From Buxus sempervirens (Eukaryota > Streptophyta > Magnoliopsida > Buxales > Buxaceae), in assembly GCA_947561395.2 (NCBI GenBank), contig OX387193.1, forward strand, positions 33,802,255 through 33,866,254: 64,000 bases of DNA. The letters are read 5' to 3'. Each line of letters starts with the position of its first letter. Within the stretch, counting starts at the first letter, position 1. A program made the translations under genes and the position numbers. Below the pieces are notes generated by a model. That model was given only the letters and a program-made list of their open reading frames with translations, was not told the origin of the DNA and did no database searches. Below, piece by piece: positions 43,463 through 54,025 of the stretch.

Positions 43463-45779
43463 TGTGCGCACCTAAACCTGGCCTAGATCGCACACCGGGC
43501 GCACCTTCGGTGCGTGCCTCGGGATTTTCAGAGTCGCCACTGCCTGAGAGTGCAGGCAGACACGGTTTTGCTCTAATCGGGTCTAAGTCTGGTCTGCGGC
43601 TTATTAGAGATCTAGCTAAGTCCTCGGTTACGGTTCGGGGAAGTCCTAAAGACACCCTGGTCCGCCCTGTCGGTTTGACAGGTCCCTCGGGTCTCCCTGG
43701 TTTTTGAGTCAAGTTCACCCTTCCTAGACCAGCATGCTACTTTGTTAGGTCTGGCGGGGCCCTCTGAAGGTGTGGGTCCCTTTTTATTTGATTTTATCTT
43801 TTTATTTATTTAAGTGAAGTGGGTCGGATCCGGGTCCCGTTGGAAGACCCATGGGTTGCCATGGTTGGGCCTTGGGCCCAGTTGGGTTATTGGGTAACCC
43901 ATTTGGTTTTATTAAGTTTTATTTATTTACAATTTTAGTTTGGGCTTAGTGGGCTTGGAATGGGCCCATTAGCCAAAGTCTAGTGGCCTGGACCCGTTTT
44001 ATTGAAAACGGGCCGGGTTTTGGGCCGGTCAGAAATGGGCCCCACAAGTGGGCCAAAGGGATCTTAATGGGCCTATTCAGGCCCAAAGTCTAAAAATGGG
44101 CTTAAAATAGCCCAAGTGGTTTAAGGGGATGGTTTAAACCGGTTTAGGCCGGATCCGGTCCAACCAAACCAAGAAATTACACTTTTTACATTATTTCGCA
44201 TTTCGCCCGTGTTTGCTCTACGGTCCAGCCTGCCCGTGAATGGATTCCGGTCCCTTCTGCCCGTGAATCAGACACGGTCCAGGCTGGACCGGCCTGAGTT
44301 TACGGGCGCAATCAGTTCTGTGCTTTTGCTGCCGATTCTTCTTGGGATTACTCCGGCGGCTTTCTCAGGTATTCTGGCAACTTCAGTGGTGCTTCTAGGC
44401 CCTTCGAATTCCCTTGTAGCCTTCAATTGGCCTAAAAGGCCGGATTTTTCTTCTTCTTTCTCCTTGGGTTCTTTGCTGGAAGATCAACCCCTTTGCTAGT
44501 TGTTCATAGCTGCTTCTTAAGAGGGGAAATGGATGATTTATAGGGGATATTAAGTGTCCTTAAGAAAAAGCTGGATCTTTCCATATTAAGGGATTAGAAA
44601 TAACTATTTTGTTCTTAAAAAAACTTTCTTTTCTTCCTTTTTGGCAATGGTTTTACTTCTGAATTCATATGGCATCTAATGCAGTTAGTTTATTTTGTTG
44701 GCTTTGTGGTTCTCCAAAGAGTTGGGCAGCGCTTCCGCGTCCTCCCAAATTTGCCGGATTGAAATGGGAAGGGCTTGGTTAATGTGGATGGATTTAAAAC
44801 CAAATTAAAGGGGATTTGGGCATGGTTTTGGGGTAATTTTAGAGCATAAGGGTAGTTTGGGTATAACAAGAGGTTTAGGTTAGGAGTGGTGGAGGTTGAA
44901 CAGGGTTTGGCCGTGGAGTGCACCAAGAGGGAGAAGGGAGCCAGCAAGGAGGAAAGCTTGTTCCAAATGAGGGGGTGGCCTCTCTATTTATAGGCAAAAA
45001 TCCCGTGCCCGTACTTGAATTACGGGCATGCCTTGCCCGTACTTCAAGTACGGGCGTGCCTTGCCCGTAATTCAAATACGGGCGAAAAACGAATATTTGC
45101 AATTATCGCAGATTCGGCCGTACGGGACGCGTGTCTCGCCGTACAGCGACGCGTGTTGTCCTTCTAGAAGCGTGCCCGTACTTTAAATACGGGCATGCCC
45201 TGCCCGTAATGTAAATACGGTCCCGCACGTTTTAAAAATGTGTGGATTTCAAACCTTTATTCAATTTGGCTTATTGCAGGATTTTTATCCGATTTTTCGA
45301 TTATTTTATTAAAAAAGCGAGATTCTTTTTATTAAAATATTATTAAACACATTTATCTTATTTATTTTATTGGTTTAGTCCATTTTTGCTACCTTTTTGC
45401 CACATGGGCAGTTTTTCTGAAACTTCAACTGCTCATAACTTCTTCATCCGGTGTCCGATTTCTACAAACTTAGTGTCGTTGGAATCAGCTCGGAACCACC
45501 TATCCATTATGATTAAGTTTGGCAGCTGAATTGGGGTCGAGCAAAAAGTCAACTTTTTGCTCCCCAAAAGTTTGACCAGCTCATATCTTTTTCATCTGGG
45601 CTCCGATTCCAGCAAATTCAGTCGCGTTGCAATCGTGTCGAAATGCTCTTTTCAATGAGATGAAGTTTGATGGCCAAATTCTCTTAAATCAAAAAGTCAA
45701 TTTTTGACCCCCTCAGGGTTTGACTTTTAGTTTAACTTTTCATTTTTTATTTTGGGGGTGCAAAAATCAGGTGTCTACA
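43463..45779 (-). repeat. 5' LTR of the Ogre-type element
   Basis: 2,317 bp, about 99.5% identical to 27109-29426 by eye. Differences include CCC/CTC near 43568, a G/C change in the CTCGC(G/C)GTACAGC stretch, and one G fewer in the GGGGG run near 44972. It carries the same TATA box, palindrome cluster and terminal hairpin (43500-43514). An open frame of 96 codons on the plus strand is present in both LTR copies and is only a product of LTR duplication. Confidence 0.95.
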
Positions 45780-46957
45780 GCTGAAGTTCAGAATTTTGAT
45801 ATTCTCCACCATTGTCACTCTGAAGAATCTTGACTTGTGCATTGTACTGAGTTTCAATCATTTTATGAAACTTTTGAAATAATGAGTTCACATCACCTTT
45901 GGATTGCATTAAATACAACCAAGTTATCCTTGTACAATCATCAATAAAAGTAACAAACCAACGAGATCCTCTCAAAGTTGAGACTTTAGATGGCCCCCAG
46001 ACATCAGAATGTATCACCATAAAAGGAAGTGGACTCAATGTTAAACTCAATAGAAATGGAGTTCGATGGCTTTTTACCATTTCACATACATCACAATGGA
46101 AACTAGAAACATCCACTTTTGCAAATAAACTAGGAAATAATTTTCTTAGATAGCCAAATGAAGCATGCCCAAGACGTCTATGCCATAGCCAGATTTCAGA
46201 CATCTTCTTCTCCCCCTCATAGCCATTCACTGTGAAGACTTGTTGTAACTTGTTTGAGATTCCTGACACCAAATCCAGGTAGTACAGCTTGCCTCGTCTA
46301 ATACCATAACCAATCGTTTGCTTTGTTTGGATGTCCTTAAAAACACAACAATCAGGCCAAAAAATCACAACACAAGATAAGGCTGTAGTTATTTGGGAAA
46401 CTGACAATAGGTTATATTCTAAAGATGGGACAACCAAAACAGAAGCTAGATTCAAAGTATCAGTGAGGGTCAAGGATCCTTCCCCAAGAACTGGGGTAGT
46501 GTTACCATTGGCAGTGGAAACAATTTGTTGTGAGGAGGGTTTAAGAAGGTTTACCTAAAGATGGGACAACCAAAACAGAAGCTAGATTCAAAGTATCAAT
46601 GAGGGTCAAGGATCCTTCCCCAATAACTGGGGTAGTGTTACCATTGGCAGTGGAAACAATTTGTTGTGAGGAGGGTTTAAGAAGGTTTACCTGTCTAGAA
46701 TCAAATGTCATATGATCTGTATCACCAGAATCAATTATCCATGCACTATTAGAAACAGGTGAAGAAATATTAAAAGCCTTACCACGGTTTTCTATAGTTG
46801 TTACTAACGCTGAGGAGGTCTGTGTTTCAACATTTGTTCTGACATCTGTTACAACATCTGTTACAACATCTGTTACAACAACAACAGTAGTTCCAGTCTT
46901 CTTCTTCTGGGATGCATGGCTATGATCCCACCATTCTGGATATCCTACCAGTTCAAA
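45780..46957 (-). pseudogene. Ty1/copia element A, protease and first half of integrase
   Basis: Minus-strand pol piece cut at 45780 by the Ogre insertion. The protease (AWIIDSGDTDHMTF, about 46745-46700) is followed by a 136-bp tandem duplication (anchor AGATGGGACAACC at 46423 and 46559). Since 136 is not a multiple of three, the frame is broken. Integrase has the pre-integrase HHCC region (IWLWHRRLGHASFGYLRKL, FHCDVCEMVKSHRTPF) and core strands (VIHSDVWGPSKVS, FVTFIDDCTRITWLY, ILQSDNGGEYQN). The reading then resumes across the Ogre element at 27098. Bases 45780-45784 (GCTGA) are the right copy of the Ogre duplication. Confidence 0.88.
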
Positions 46958-47674
46958 TCATCGTTCTTTGGTATGCCCAGTCTGATTGCAATGGGTGCAT
47001 TTATATGCAGACTTATCAACACCATTGGTGCGCTTTGGAGGGAAGTCTCTTTGACGGTCCTCTCGGTTGTGGGTTGAGCGGTTGCGGGTCATCATGGCTG
47101 AAGCTTCAGAATTTTCAGATTCCCCAACCAGAGTTGCTCGACGTACCACCTCTCTTCGAATCAATGCATAGCATTCTTCCAAATCTGGAACTAGTTCTTT
47201 GCGTAGAATCTCTCTACGAACTTGATCAAATGTTGCATCCAATCCAGCAAGAAATATGTGCACCCTTAGTCGTTCAATAGACTTTTGATATGCAATGATA
47301 TCATCAGGATCCTTCATGACAACTTTATCATGATGATCCAATTCTTGGAAAACTCCGGTTAACTCTCCATAATATTCTGAAAGAGACTTTCCCTTTTGTG
47401 TGGCTGTAAATGCCTTTTGATTTAAGGCAAACACTTGCAACTCATCACTTCCATCATAGAAGGCTTTTGATAGAGCACTCCAGATTTCATAGGTAGTGGA
47501 TAAGAGTAAATAACGCTTCATAATTTTTGGAGTCATGGACATCAATATCCATCGTTTCACTTTCTGATTTTCAGCATACCATATTTCATAGCGATCTTCA
47601 AATTCTATAGGTGGCTTCGTCTTACAACGAATATAAGAGAGTTTCTCTCTTTTGGCGATATGCATCTCCATCAA
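46958..47674 (-). pseudogene. Ty1/copia element A Gag, truncated by a stop in its zinc knuckle
   Basis: Copia-type Gag (UBN2/retrotran_gag family). The frame has VKRWILMSMTPKIMKRYL, TTYEIWSALSKAFYDGSDE, LSEYYGELTGVFQELD and the C-terminal zinc knuckle CTHCNQTGHTKER. The last cysteine of the CX2CX4HX4C knuckle is replaced by TGA (46960-46958); directly after it the frame continues FELVGYPEWWDHSHAS, the usual sequence. The N-terminal part extends upstream of 47674 toward the PBS, partly degraded. The element is therefore dead by at least a nonsense change, a 136-bp duplication and the Ogre insertion. Confidence 0.85.
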
Positions 47675-47859
47675 CTATGACCAAACATCATAATTTGATT
47701 CATTAAGAATAATTCCAGCATTAAAAATACCTTCAGATTGAACAACAACAGGAACCGATCTTGTTTGAGATGGTTCCGGCATGTTGTTGGAGGAAGAAGC
47801 CATCACGTTTGTTTTGTTGGATGTGGTGGTTCAGCAATGAGCATAACGATCTGAACCAG

Positions 47860-47871
47860 GCTCTGATACCA
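47860..47871 (-). other. Primer binding site of copia element A (initiator tRNA-Met type)
   Basis: On the minus strand TGGTATCAGAGC directly follows the LTR end ...TTTTCATCA. This is the standard plant copia PBS complementary to the 3' end of initiator methionine tRNA. Confidence 0.88.
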
Positions 47872-48122
47872 TGATGAAAATTGAAGAATTCAAATCTGGA
47901 GCAATAATCTTTGATGTATATTTCATGGGAGTATTACATTAAGAAAGAAGCTATACAATCTGGAGACATTCCAGAGAAAATCTACAGCTGTACAATCAGT
48001 TAAGTAACACTTCAAAATAGATCCTACAATTAAGGAACTAATTGTGTAATTGGTTAAGGAAGTAAATCTCCAGATCCTACAATTAAGGAACTAAATCTTC
48101 AACATTCAACTTATACACTACA
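47872..48122 (-). repeat. 5' LTR of copia element A
   Basis: About 251 bp, TGTAGTGTATAAG...TTTTCATCA on the minus strand, bounded at its 3' end by the PBS. Within it the sequence CAGATCCTACAATTAAGGAA occurs twice, 44 bp apart (tandem duplication). The upstream boundary is set by the first TG...CA fit and cannot be confirmed because the 3' LTR is missing. Confidence 0.7.
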
Positions 48123-48948
48123 AATTTTTTTTGAAGAATGCTGAATGGCACCACCAGAAGTACATTAAATTGACATCGTTAAAACCTTTCCATACTGCCA
48201 ATACCAAAAACAGATCTATAATGATTAAAAAAAGAAAAAAAAATCTATAATAATTTAAAAAACAAAAAAACGGATAAATTAAATTTCTAAAAATTAACAT
48301 GAGAAACTTTTGGAAAGCAAATTTGATATCACATTAAAAGAAAATATAATTTCAAGGTTGATTTTGGTAATTTGTGCAAATATTAAAAAAAAAAAAACAA
48401 ATTGCAACATGAATTTATATTGAATGTACAAATAAATAACTAAAAATATAAAATCTCATTCATTATCAAGATTATTACACATGAGCAAATTACATTAGGA
48501 AGGTAAATATGCCCCAGTTTCTAAAAATAAAGGGCAGACTCAAACAACAAAGCAAGTTAACAATGCAAGGATATACACTCTGTGATGGAAACGCTATCAG
48601 CACAAACCTTGAAACCGCATTTGCAAGGACTCACTTGTTGATCCATCAAGTCCATCACCCATGCTTGTCCTAAAAATAATCAAAGAAAATATATAGGATT
48701 CTTGCATTCGTTATCTGCATTACAAATGTAGTCACTCCCGTTGTTTCTGTTAGACATCATCTTGGCCGGTCAATGATACAAACCTCAACAATGTCAAAAC
48801 CGTAAACATGGTGAAATTCTCTAAGCAAGAAGTCCTGATCAATCAGCGATATCCAAACCAGGGTAAAATCAAGAGAATGACAAATCGATTGATTGAGCAC
48901 AATAATCATGAATGGCACAGAGAAAAATCGCCTATCAAGGGTGACAGG

Positions 48949-48952
<4 letters not shown>
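48123..48952 (-). other. Non-coding DNA with weak exon-like segments, gene unidentified
   Basis: AT-rich to about 48500. Between 48500 and 48950 the minus strand looks somewhat gene-like. A (CT)n tract (48953-49029) is followed by an open stretch (VWISLIDQDFLLREFHHVYG) ending at a GAG|GTTTGT donor-like site near 48785. Further on are a short open piece MMSNRNNGSDYICNADNECK and, after a TTATTTTTAG acceptor-like site, a cysteine-containing piece (SPCKCGFKVCADSVSITEC). I do not recognise a family, and no continuous model could be built. It may be a small host gene, a gene fragment or chance. Confidence 0.25.

Positions 48953-49029
<77 letters not shown>
48953..49029 (+). repeat. (GA)n microsatellite
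   Basis: 77 bases of almost perfect GA dinucleotide repeat, ending 12 bases before the LTR of copia element B. Confidence 0.95.
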
Positions 49030-49032
<3 letters not shown>

Positions 49033-49041
49033 GGAGTAAGG

Positions 49042-49192
49042 TGTTACTGTTAGTTTATGCAGCGAAAATCTCACCACACAAGCAACCCAAACGTGTTGCC
49101 TCCCAAGGTATCCACAAGTCTCAAAGCCTTCTTCCTTTTTTAGGGGTTTCTTCTCTTTAGAGTTCTAATGGTCAACCCTATTTCCAAAATTG

Positions 49193-49236
<44 letters not shown>

Positions 49237-50346
49237 CCTCTTTAAAACCCCAGGCAATGATATGACGTGGGATCCTTAGGGATCTCAATTCTCAGCCGTA
49301 GGATCAAAACTGAAAAACTAGTTTTCATTCTTTCCCTTATATTCTTTTATTCAGAATTTTGGGCTTCTACTAATTGCAATCATGCCCATTAACATATTGC
49401 AATTGACCCCCGAGAATAGGAGATTAATTTTGTGAAATCCCTTTTGCTTACAATTATTTGCTTGTTCATCCTTCCACCATACTATATTCCACATGAGCCA
49501 ATAGGATTGGAATAATATCACTGAAAAGGTCCCTAGCTCATATAATTCTTAATTCTTAATCTGTAATTCAGTTGGACTCCAAAACCTTTCTAAAGTATTT
49601 TCACAAATAAATATATATATACTTATATGTATATATTTTTGAAAAACAAATCTTTCATAAAACCCACTGGCCAGTTTTTCTTTTTCTTTCAAGTCCAACT
49701 ATATACAGATATCTTGAATATACTATCTCACTTAGAGATTGGTGGATTCCTTATTGAACATATATACAACTTTATTAATCATGCACAAGACCCAACATTA
49801 TCTGAATATTTGATCTTCAAAGACCATCATCAATTGATTCAGTCAAAGCACATGTGCATAATAAATAAATTGCATAAATTTCTCAGGTCTAAGGATGTCT
49901 AAGCTAATTGTGTTGAATAACCTTTTCAACATCAGTGATCACTTCCAAAAGGTATTCATATATGATCCAATTCAGTACATGTACTCTTACAGTGCGCCCA
50001 CTTGTTTGCTTAAGGTCAACACCTCAGTGACGGAGTTCATCACCCTATCTTATAGCAACACAACAAGTGTAGACCTTTTTCACATATTAAATATGTACCT
50101 TGGTCTAGAACAATGAGTAATACAAAGAACCGAAAAATCATAACTCCCTGCCTTTGATTCCTTAATCGTTGGCATGATTTTTCTACAATGTTACTCAAAT
50201 TTATTCTTTTCTTCGTAACATCACATATTACAATCAAATACCCATGTAAATAAATATATGCTATATATATGGAGAAACAATAGAAATGCAATAACTATCA
50301 AATAATTATTCACAAAAGGGTTTTTTGAGGGCATATTTGTCTAACA
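49042..50346 (-). repeat. 3' LTR of copia element B
   Basis: 1,305 bp. On the minus strand it starts TGTTAGACAAATATGCC and ends CTAACAGTAACA, with the PPT immediately upstream. An (AT)n microsatellite occupies 49194-49235. The base positions just outside are TAAGG (49037-49041), the expected duplication; its partner cannot be found because the 5' end of the element is lost. Confidence 0.82.
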
Positions 50347-50360
50347 TTCTCCCACTTGCA
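50347..50360 (-). promoter_or_regulatory. Polypurine tract of copia element B
   Basis: On the minus strand GCAAGTGGGAGAA directly precedes the LTR start TGTTAGAC, as expected for a copia PPT. Confidence 0.8.
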
Positions 50361-50367
50361 CTCAAAA

Positions 50368-51690
50368 TCATTCATACATGTATTTAATGCCCATAGGCTC
50401 AAGATGTTTCTCAAACACTTTCTGAGATAGGGGTTTGGTGAAAGGATCTGCAACGTTCTCAGAAGATGCAATCTTTGTCATCACCACATCACCCCTATTC
50501 ACGATATCACGTATGAGATGAAATCTCCTTTCTATGTGCTTCGTCCTCTTATGAGCCCTAGGTTCCACAGCTTGTGCTATCGCACCATTATTGTCACAAT
50601 AAATGGTGACCGGGGACTCAATGGTTGGGATGACTTCAAGTTCCATAATGAACTTACGAATCCACACAGCTTCCTTTGCAGCTTCACTTGCAGCTATGTA
50701 CTCTGCCTCAGTGGTAGAGTCTGCAGTGGTATCTTGCTTAAAGCTCCTCCAACTTATAGCTCCCTTTCCCAATGTGAACACAAATCCAGATGTTGATTTT
50801 CTATCATCAATATCTGATTGAAAATATGAATCTGTGTATCCTTGGACAGTAAGCAAATCCTCACCACCAAACACCAAGAAATAGTGCTTAGTTCTTTTCA
50901 AATATTTAAGGATATGCTTCACAGCTATCCAATGCTCAGGGCCTGGGTTGGATTGATATCTACTCACTATACTCATGGCATGACAGATATCTGGCCTAGT
51001 ACAAAGCATTGCATACATGAGGCTTCCCACAGCCAAAGCATAAGGACAATTCCTCATCTTATCTCTTTCTTTATGTCTTAGGAGACATCTTTTTAGAGAG
51101 ATGCATATTATCCCTAAAGGGTAGAAACCCTTTCTTGGCATCCTGCATGCAAAATTTAGCCAATATCCTGTCAATGTAGTTGACTTGTGAAAGTCCCAAA
51201 AACCTCTTCTTTCGGTCTCTAAACAATTTGATCCTGAGAATATAGGATGCTTCCCCGAGGTCTTTGATAGAAAATTGGTTTGATAACCAAATTTTCACCG
51301 ATGACATTGCTCCAATATCATTCCCTATGAGTAAGATATCATCCACATAGAGGATTAGGAATAACACTATACCCTCACTGATTTTCTTGTAAACACAAGG
51401 TTCATCCATGTTTTGTGAGAAACCAAACGTTTTGATTAACTCATCAAACCTGATGTTCCAACGACGTGATGCTTGTTTCAGTCCATAAATGGATTTGATT
51501 AACTTGCACACTTTGGATTCATTACCAGGAGACATGAAACCCTCTGGTTGTTCCATATAAATTTCCTCTTGGATGTACCCATTCAAAAATGCAGTTTTAA
51601 CATCCATCTGCCATATCTCATAATCATAATGAGCGGCTATTGACGATAAAATTCTTATGGACTTTAGCATAACTACTGGTGAAAAAATAA
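50368..51690 (-). pseudogene. Ty1/copia element B: reverse transcriptase and RNase H, 5'-truncated and frameshifted
   Basis: Minus strand. Homology starts inside reverse transcriptase (FSPVVMLKSIRIL near 51680) and continues with WQMDVKTAFLNGYIQEEIYM, KLIKSIYGLKQASRRWN and the catalytic LILYVDDILLIGND. A frameshift at about 51070-51090 separates this from the rest: MYAMLCTRPDICHAMSIVSR, RNase H residues in GYTDSYFQSDIDDRKSTSG, TTEAEYIAASEA, IYCDNNGAIA and KHIERRFHLIRD, ending at a stop at 50368-50370. Gag, protease, integrase and the first part of RT are absent: beyond 51690 the sequence becomes unrelated and then the 78-bp array begins. Its 3' LTR and PPT are intact. Confidence 0.88.
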
Positions 51691-51794
51691 AAAGAAAACA
51701 TGTGTCAATCAACTTTTGAACTTGAAAATTGAGAAAATTCAGCAAATTTGAAAAAAAATAAAAAAAACCTTGGTTGATTATTTTTATCAATCAA

Positions 51795-53857
51795 GTCAAA
51801 AAAAAAGTGGGACCTCTGGAAGCCCTAAAATATTCCATGAACCCTTGGTTGGTCTTTTTTGTACCAGTCAAATCAAAAAATTGTGGGACCTTTGGAAGCC
51901 CTAAAATATTCCAAAAAAACCCTTGGTTGGTCTTTTTCGTACCAATCAAGTCAAAAAAAAAGTGGGACCTCTGGAAGCCCCAAAATATTCCATGAACCCT
52001 TGGTTGGTCTTTTTCGTACCAATCAAATCAAAAAATTGTGGGACCTTTGGAAGCCCTAAAATATTCCATAAAAACCCTTGGTTGGTCTTTTTCGTACCAA
52101 TCAAGTCAAAAAAAAAAGTGGGACCTCTGGAAGCCCTAAAATATTCCATGAACCCTTGGTTAGTCTTTTTCGTACCAATCAAATCAAAAAATTGTGGGAC
52201 CTTTGGAAGCCCTAAAATATTCCATAAAAACCCTTGGTTGGTCTTTTTCGTACCAATCAAGTCAAAAGAAAAAGTGGGACCTCTGGAAGCCCTAAAATAT
52301 TCCATGAACCCTTGGTTGGTCTTTTTCGTACCAATCAAATCAAAAAATTGGGGGACCTTTGGAAGCCCTAAAATATTCCATAAAAACCCTTGGTTGGTCT
52401 TTTTCGTACCAATAAAGTCAAAAAAAAGTGGGACCTTTGGAAGCCCTAAAATATTCCATAAAAACCCTTGGTTGGTCTTTTTCGTACCAATCAAGTCAAA
52501 AAAAAGTGGGACCTCTGGAAGCCCTAAAATATTCCATGAACCCTTGGTTGGTCTTTTTTGTACCAATCAAATCAAAAAATTGTGGGACCTTTGGAAGCCC
52601 TAAAATATTCCATAAAAACCCTTGGTTGGTCTTTTTCGTACCAATCAAGTCAAAAAAAAAAGTGGGACCTCTGGAAGCCCCAAAATATTCCATGAACCCT
52701 TGGTTGGTCTTTTTCATACCAATCAAATCAAAAAATTGTGGGACCTTTGGAAGCCCTAAAATATTCCATAAAAACCCTTGGTTGGTCTTTTTCGTACCAA
52801 TCAAGTCAAAAAAAAAAGTGGGACCTCTGGAAGCCCTAAAATATTCCATGAACCCTTGGTTAGTCTTTTTCGTACCAATCAAATCAAAAAATTGTGGGAC
52901 CTTTGGAAGCCCTAAAATATTCCATAAAAACCCTTGGTTGGTCTTTTTCGTACCAATCAAGTCAAAAGAAAAAGTGGGACCTCTGGAAGCCCTAAAATAT
53001 TCCATGAACCCTTGGTTGGTCTTTTTCGTACCAATCAAATCAAAAAATTGGGGGACCTTTGGAAGCCCTAAAATATTCCATAAAAACCCTTGGTTGGTCT
53101 TTTTCGTACCAATAAAGTCAAAAAAAAGTGGGACCTTTGGAAGCCCTAAAATATTCCATAAAAACCCTTGGTTGGTCTTTTTCGTACCAATCAAGTCAAA
53201 AAAAAGTGGGACCTCTGGAAGCCCTAAAATATTCCATGAACCCTTGATTGGTCTTTTTCGTACCAATCAAATCAAAAAATTGTGGGACCTTTGGAAGCCC
53301 TAAAATATTCCATAAAAACTCTTGGTTGGTCTTTTTCGTACCAATCAAGTCAAAAAAAAGTGGGACCTCTGGAAGCCCTAAAATATTCCATGAAACCCTT
53401 GGTTGGTCTTTTTTGTACCAATCAAGTCAAAAAAAGTGGGACCTTTGGAAGCCCTAAAATATTCCATAAAAAACCTTGGTTGGTCTTTTTCGTACCAATC
53501 AAATCAAAAAATTGTGGGACCTTTGGAAGCCCTAAAATATTCCATAAAAACCCTTGGTTGGTCTTTTTCGTACCAATCAAGTCAAAAAAAGTGGGACCTC
53601 TGGAAGCGCTAAAATATTCCATGAACCTTGGTTGGTCTTTTTCGTACCAATCAAATCAAAAAATTGTGGAACCTTTGGAAGCCCTAGAATATTCCATAAA
53701 AACCCTTGGTTGGTCTTTTTCGTACCAATCAAGTAAAAAAAAAGTGGGACCTTTGGAAGCCCTAAAATATTCCATAAAAAACCCTTGGTTGGTCTTTTTC
53801 GTACCAATCAAATCAAAAAAATTTTGGGACCCTTGGAAGCCCTAAAATATTCCAACA
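51795..53857 (+). repeat. 78-bp tandem repeat array (about 26 copies)
   Basis: Unit consensus includes CCCTTGGTTGGTCTTTTTCG, TACCAATCAA(A/G)TCAAAAAA and GGAAGCCCTAAAATATTCC. Anchor spacing is 78, 77, 78 and 78 at the left end. Two monomer types mostly alternate: one with CCTCTGG and CATGAACCC, one with CCTTTGG and CATAAAAACCC, giving a 155-bp dimer. A block of nine units is itself duplicated at a distance of 700 bp: the CTTGGTTAGTC variant is at 52155 and 52855, and AATAAAGTCAAAAAAAAGTG at about 52410 and 53110. Because 78 is a multiple of three, long open frames appear on both strands; they are not genes. The array ends in an A-rich tract at 53858-53876. Confidence 0.93.
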
Positions 53858-54025
53858 CAAAAAAAAAAAAAAAAACAAATCTGGATTGGTGTTCACCTAA
53901 CCTACTTGTCTACATGTATAGGGGTGTGACTCAAGTTAAATGGAAGCTAACATGTTCTGTTAATTTTTTTTCCCGAGGTACATTTACTTGCAACCCAGGT
54001 ACAATTATTTGCAACCATTGCTCCC
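53858..54025 (+). other. A-rich junction and possible leader of the second Tat element
   Basis: A-rich tract, then about 150 bases of non-repetitive sequence ending in CCCGTGACCAGATCCAAAGCC before the gag start. No LTR, PBS or target duplication was recognised, so the 5' end of the following retrotransposon is missing or too diverged. Confidence 0.45.

Larger units (their letters stand above)
27109..45779 (-). mobile_element. Complete Tat/Ogre-type Ty3/gypsy retrotransposon
   Basis: An 18,671-bp element with two LTRs of 2,318 and 2,317 bp and the perfect 5-bp duplication GCTGA (27104-27108 and 45780-45784). Order on the minus strand: 5' LTR (45779-43463), PBS, leader, ORF1, repeat-rich spacer, gag, TGA, pol (protease, RT, RNase H, second archaeal-type RNase H, integrase), 3' region, PPT, 3' LTR (29426-27109). 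The upstream extra ORF, large size and duplicated RNase H are hallmarks of the Tat branch (Ogre). Comparing the two LTRs by eye I count about ten substitutions and one single-base indel in 2.3 kb, so the insertion is recent. It split copia element A. Confidence 0.95.

Noticed and set aside
27855-44499. Identical 96-codon frames at 27855-28145 and 44209-44499
   Set aside because: They are the same position in the two LTRs of one young element, on the strand opposite to its genes. Identity reflects recent duplication during transposition.
51923-53845. Open frames of up to 291 codons on the plus strand and 256 on the minus strand in the 78-bp array
   Set aside because: The repeat length is a multiple of three, so a stop-free unit stays open in several frames on both strands. 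The translations are exact repeats without recognisable domains or isolated starts.
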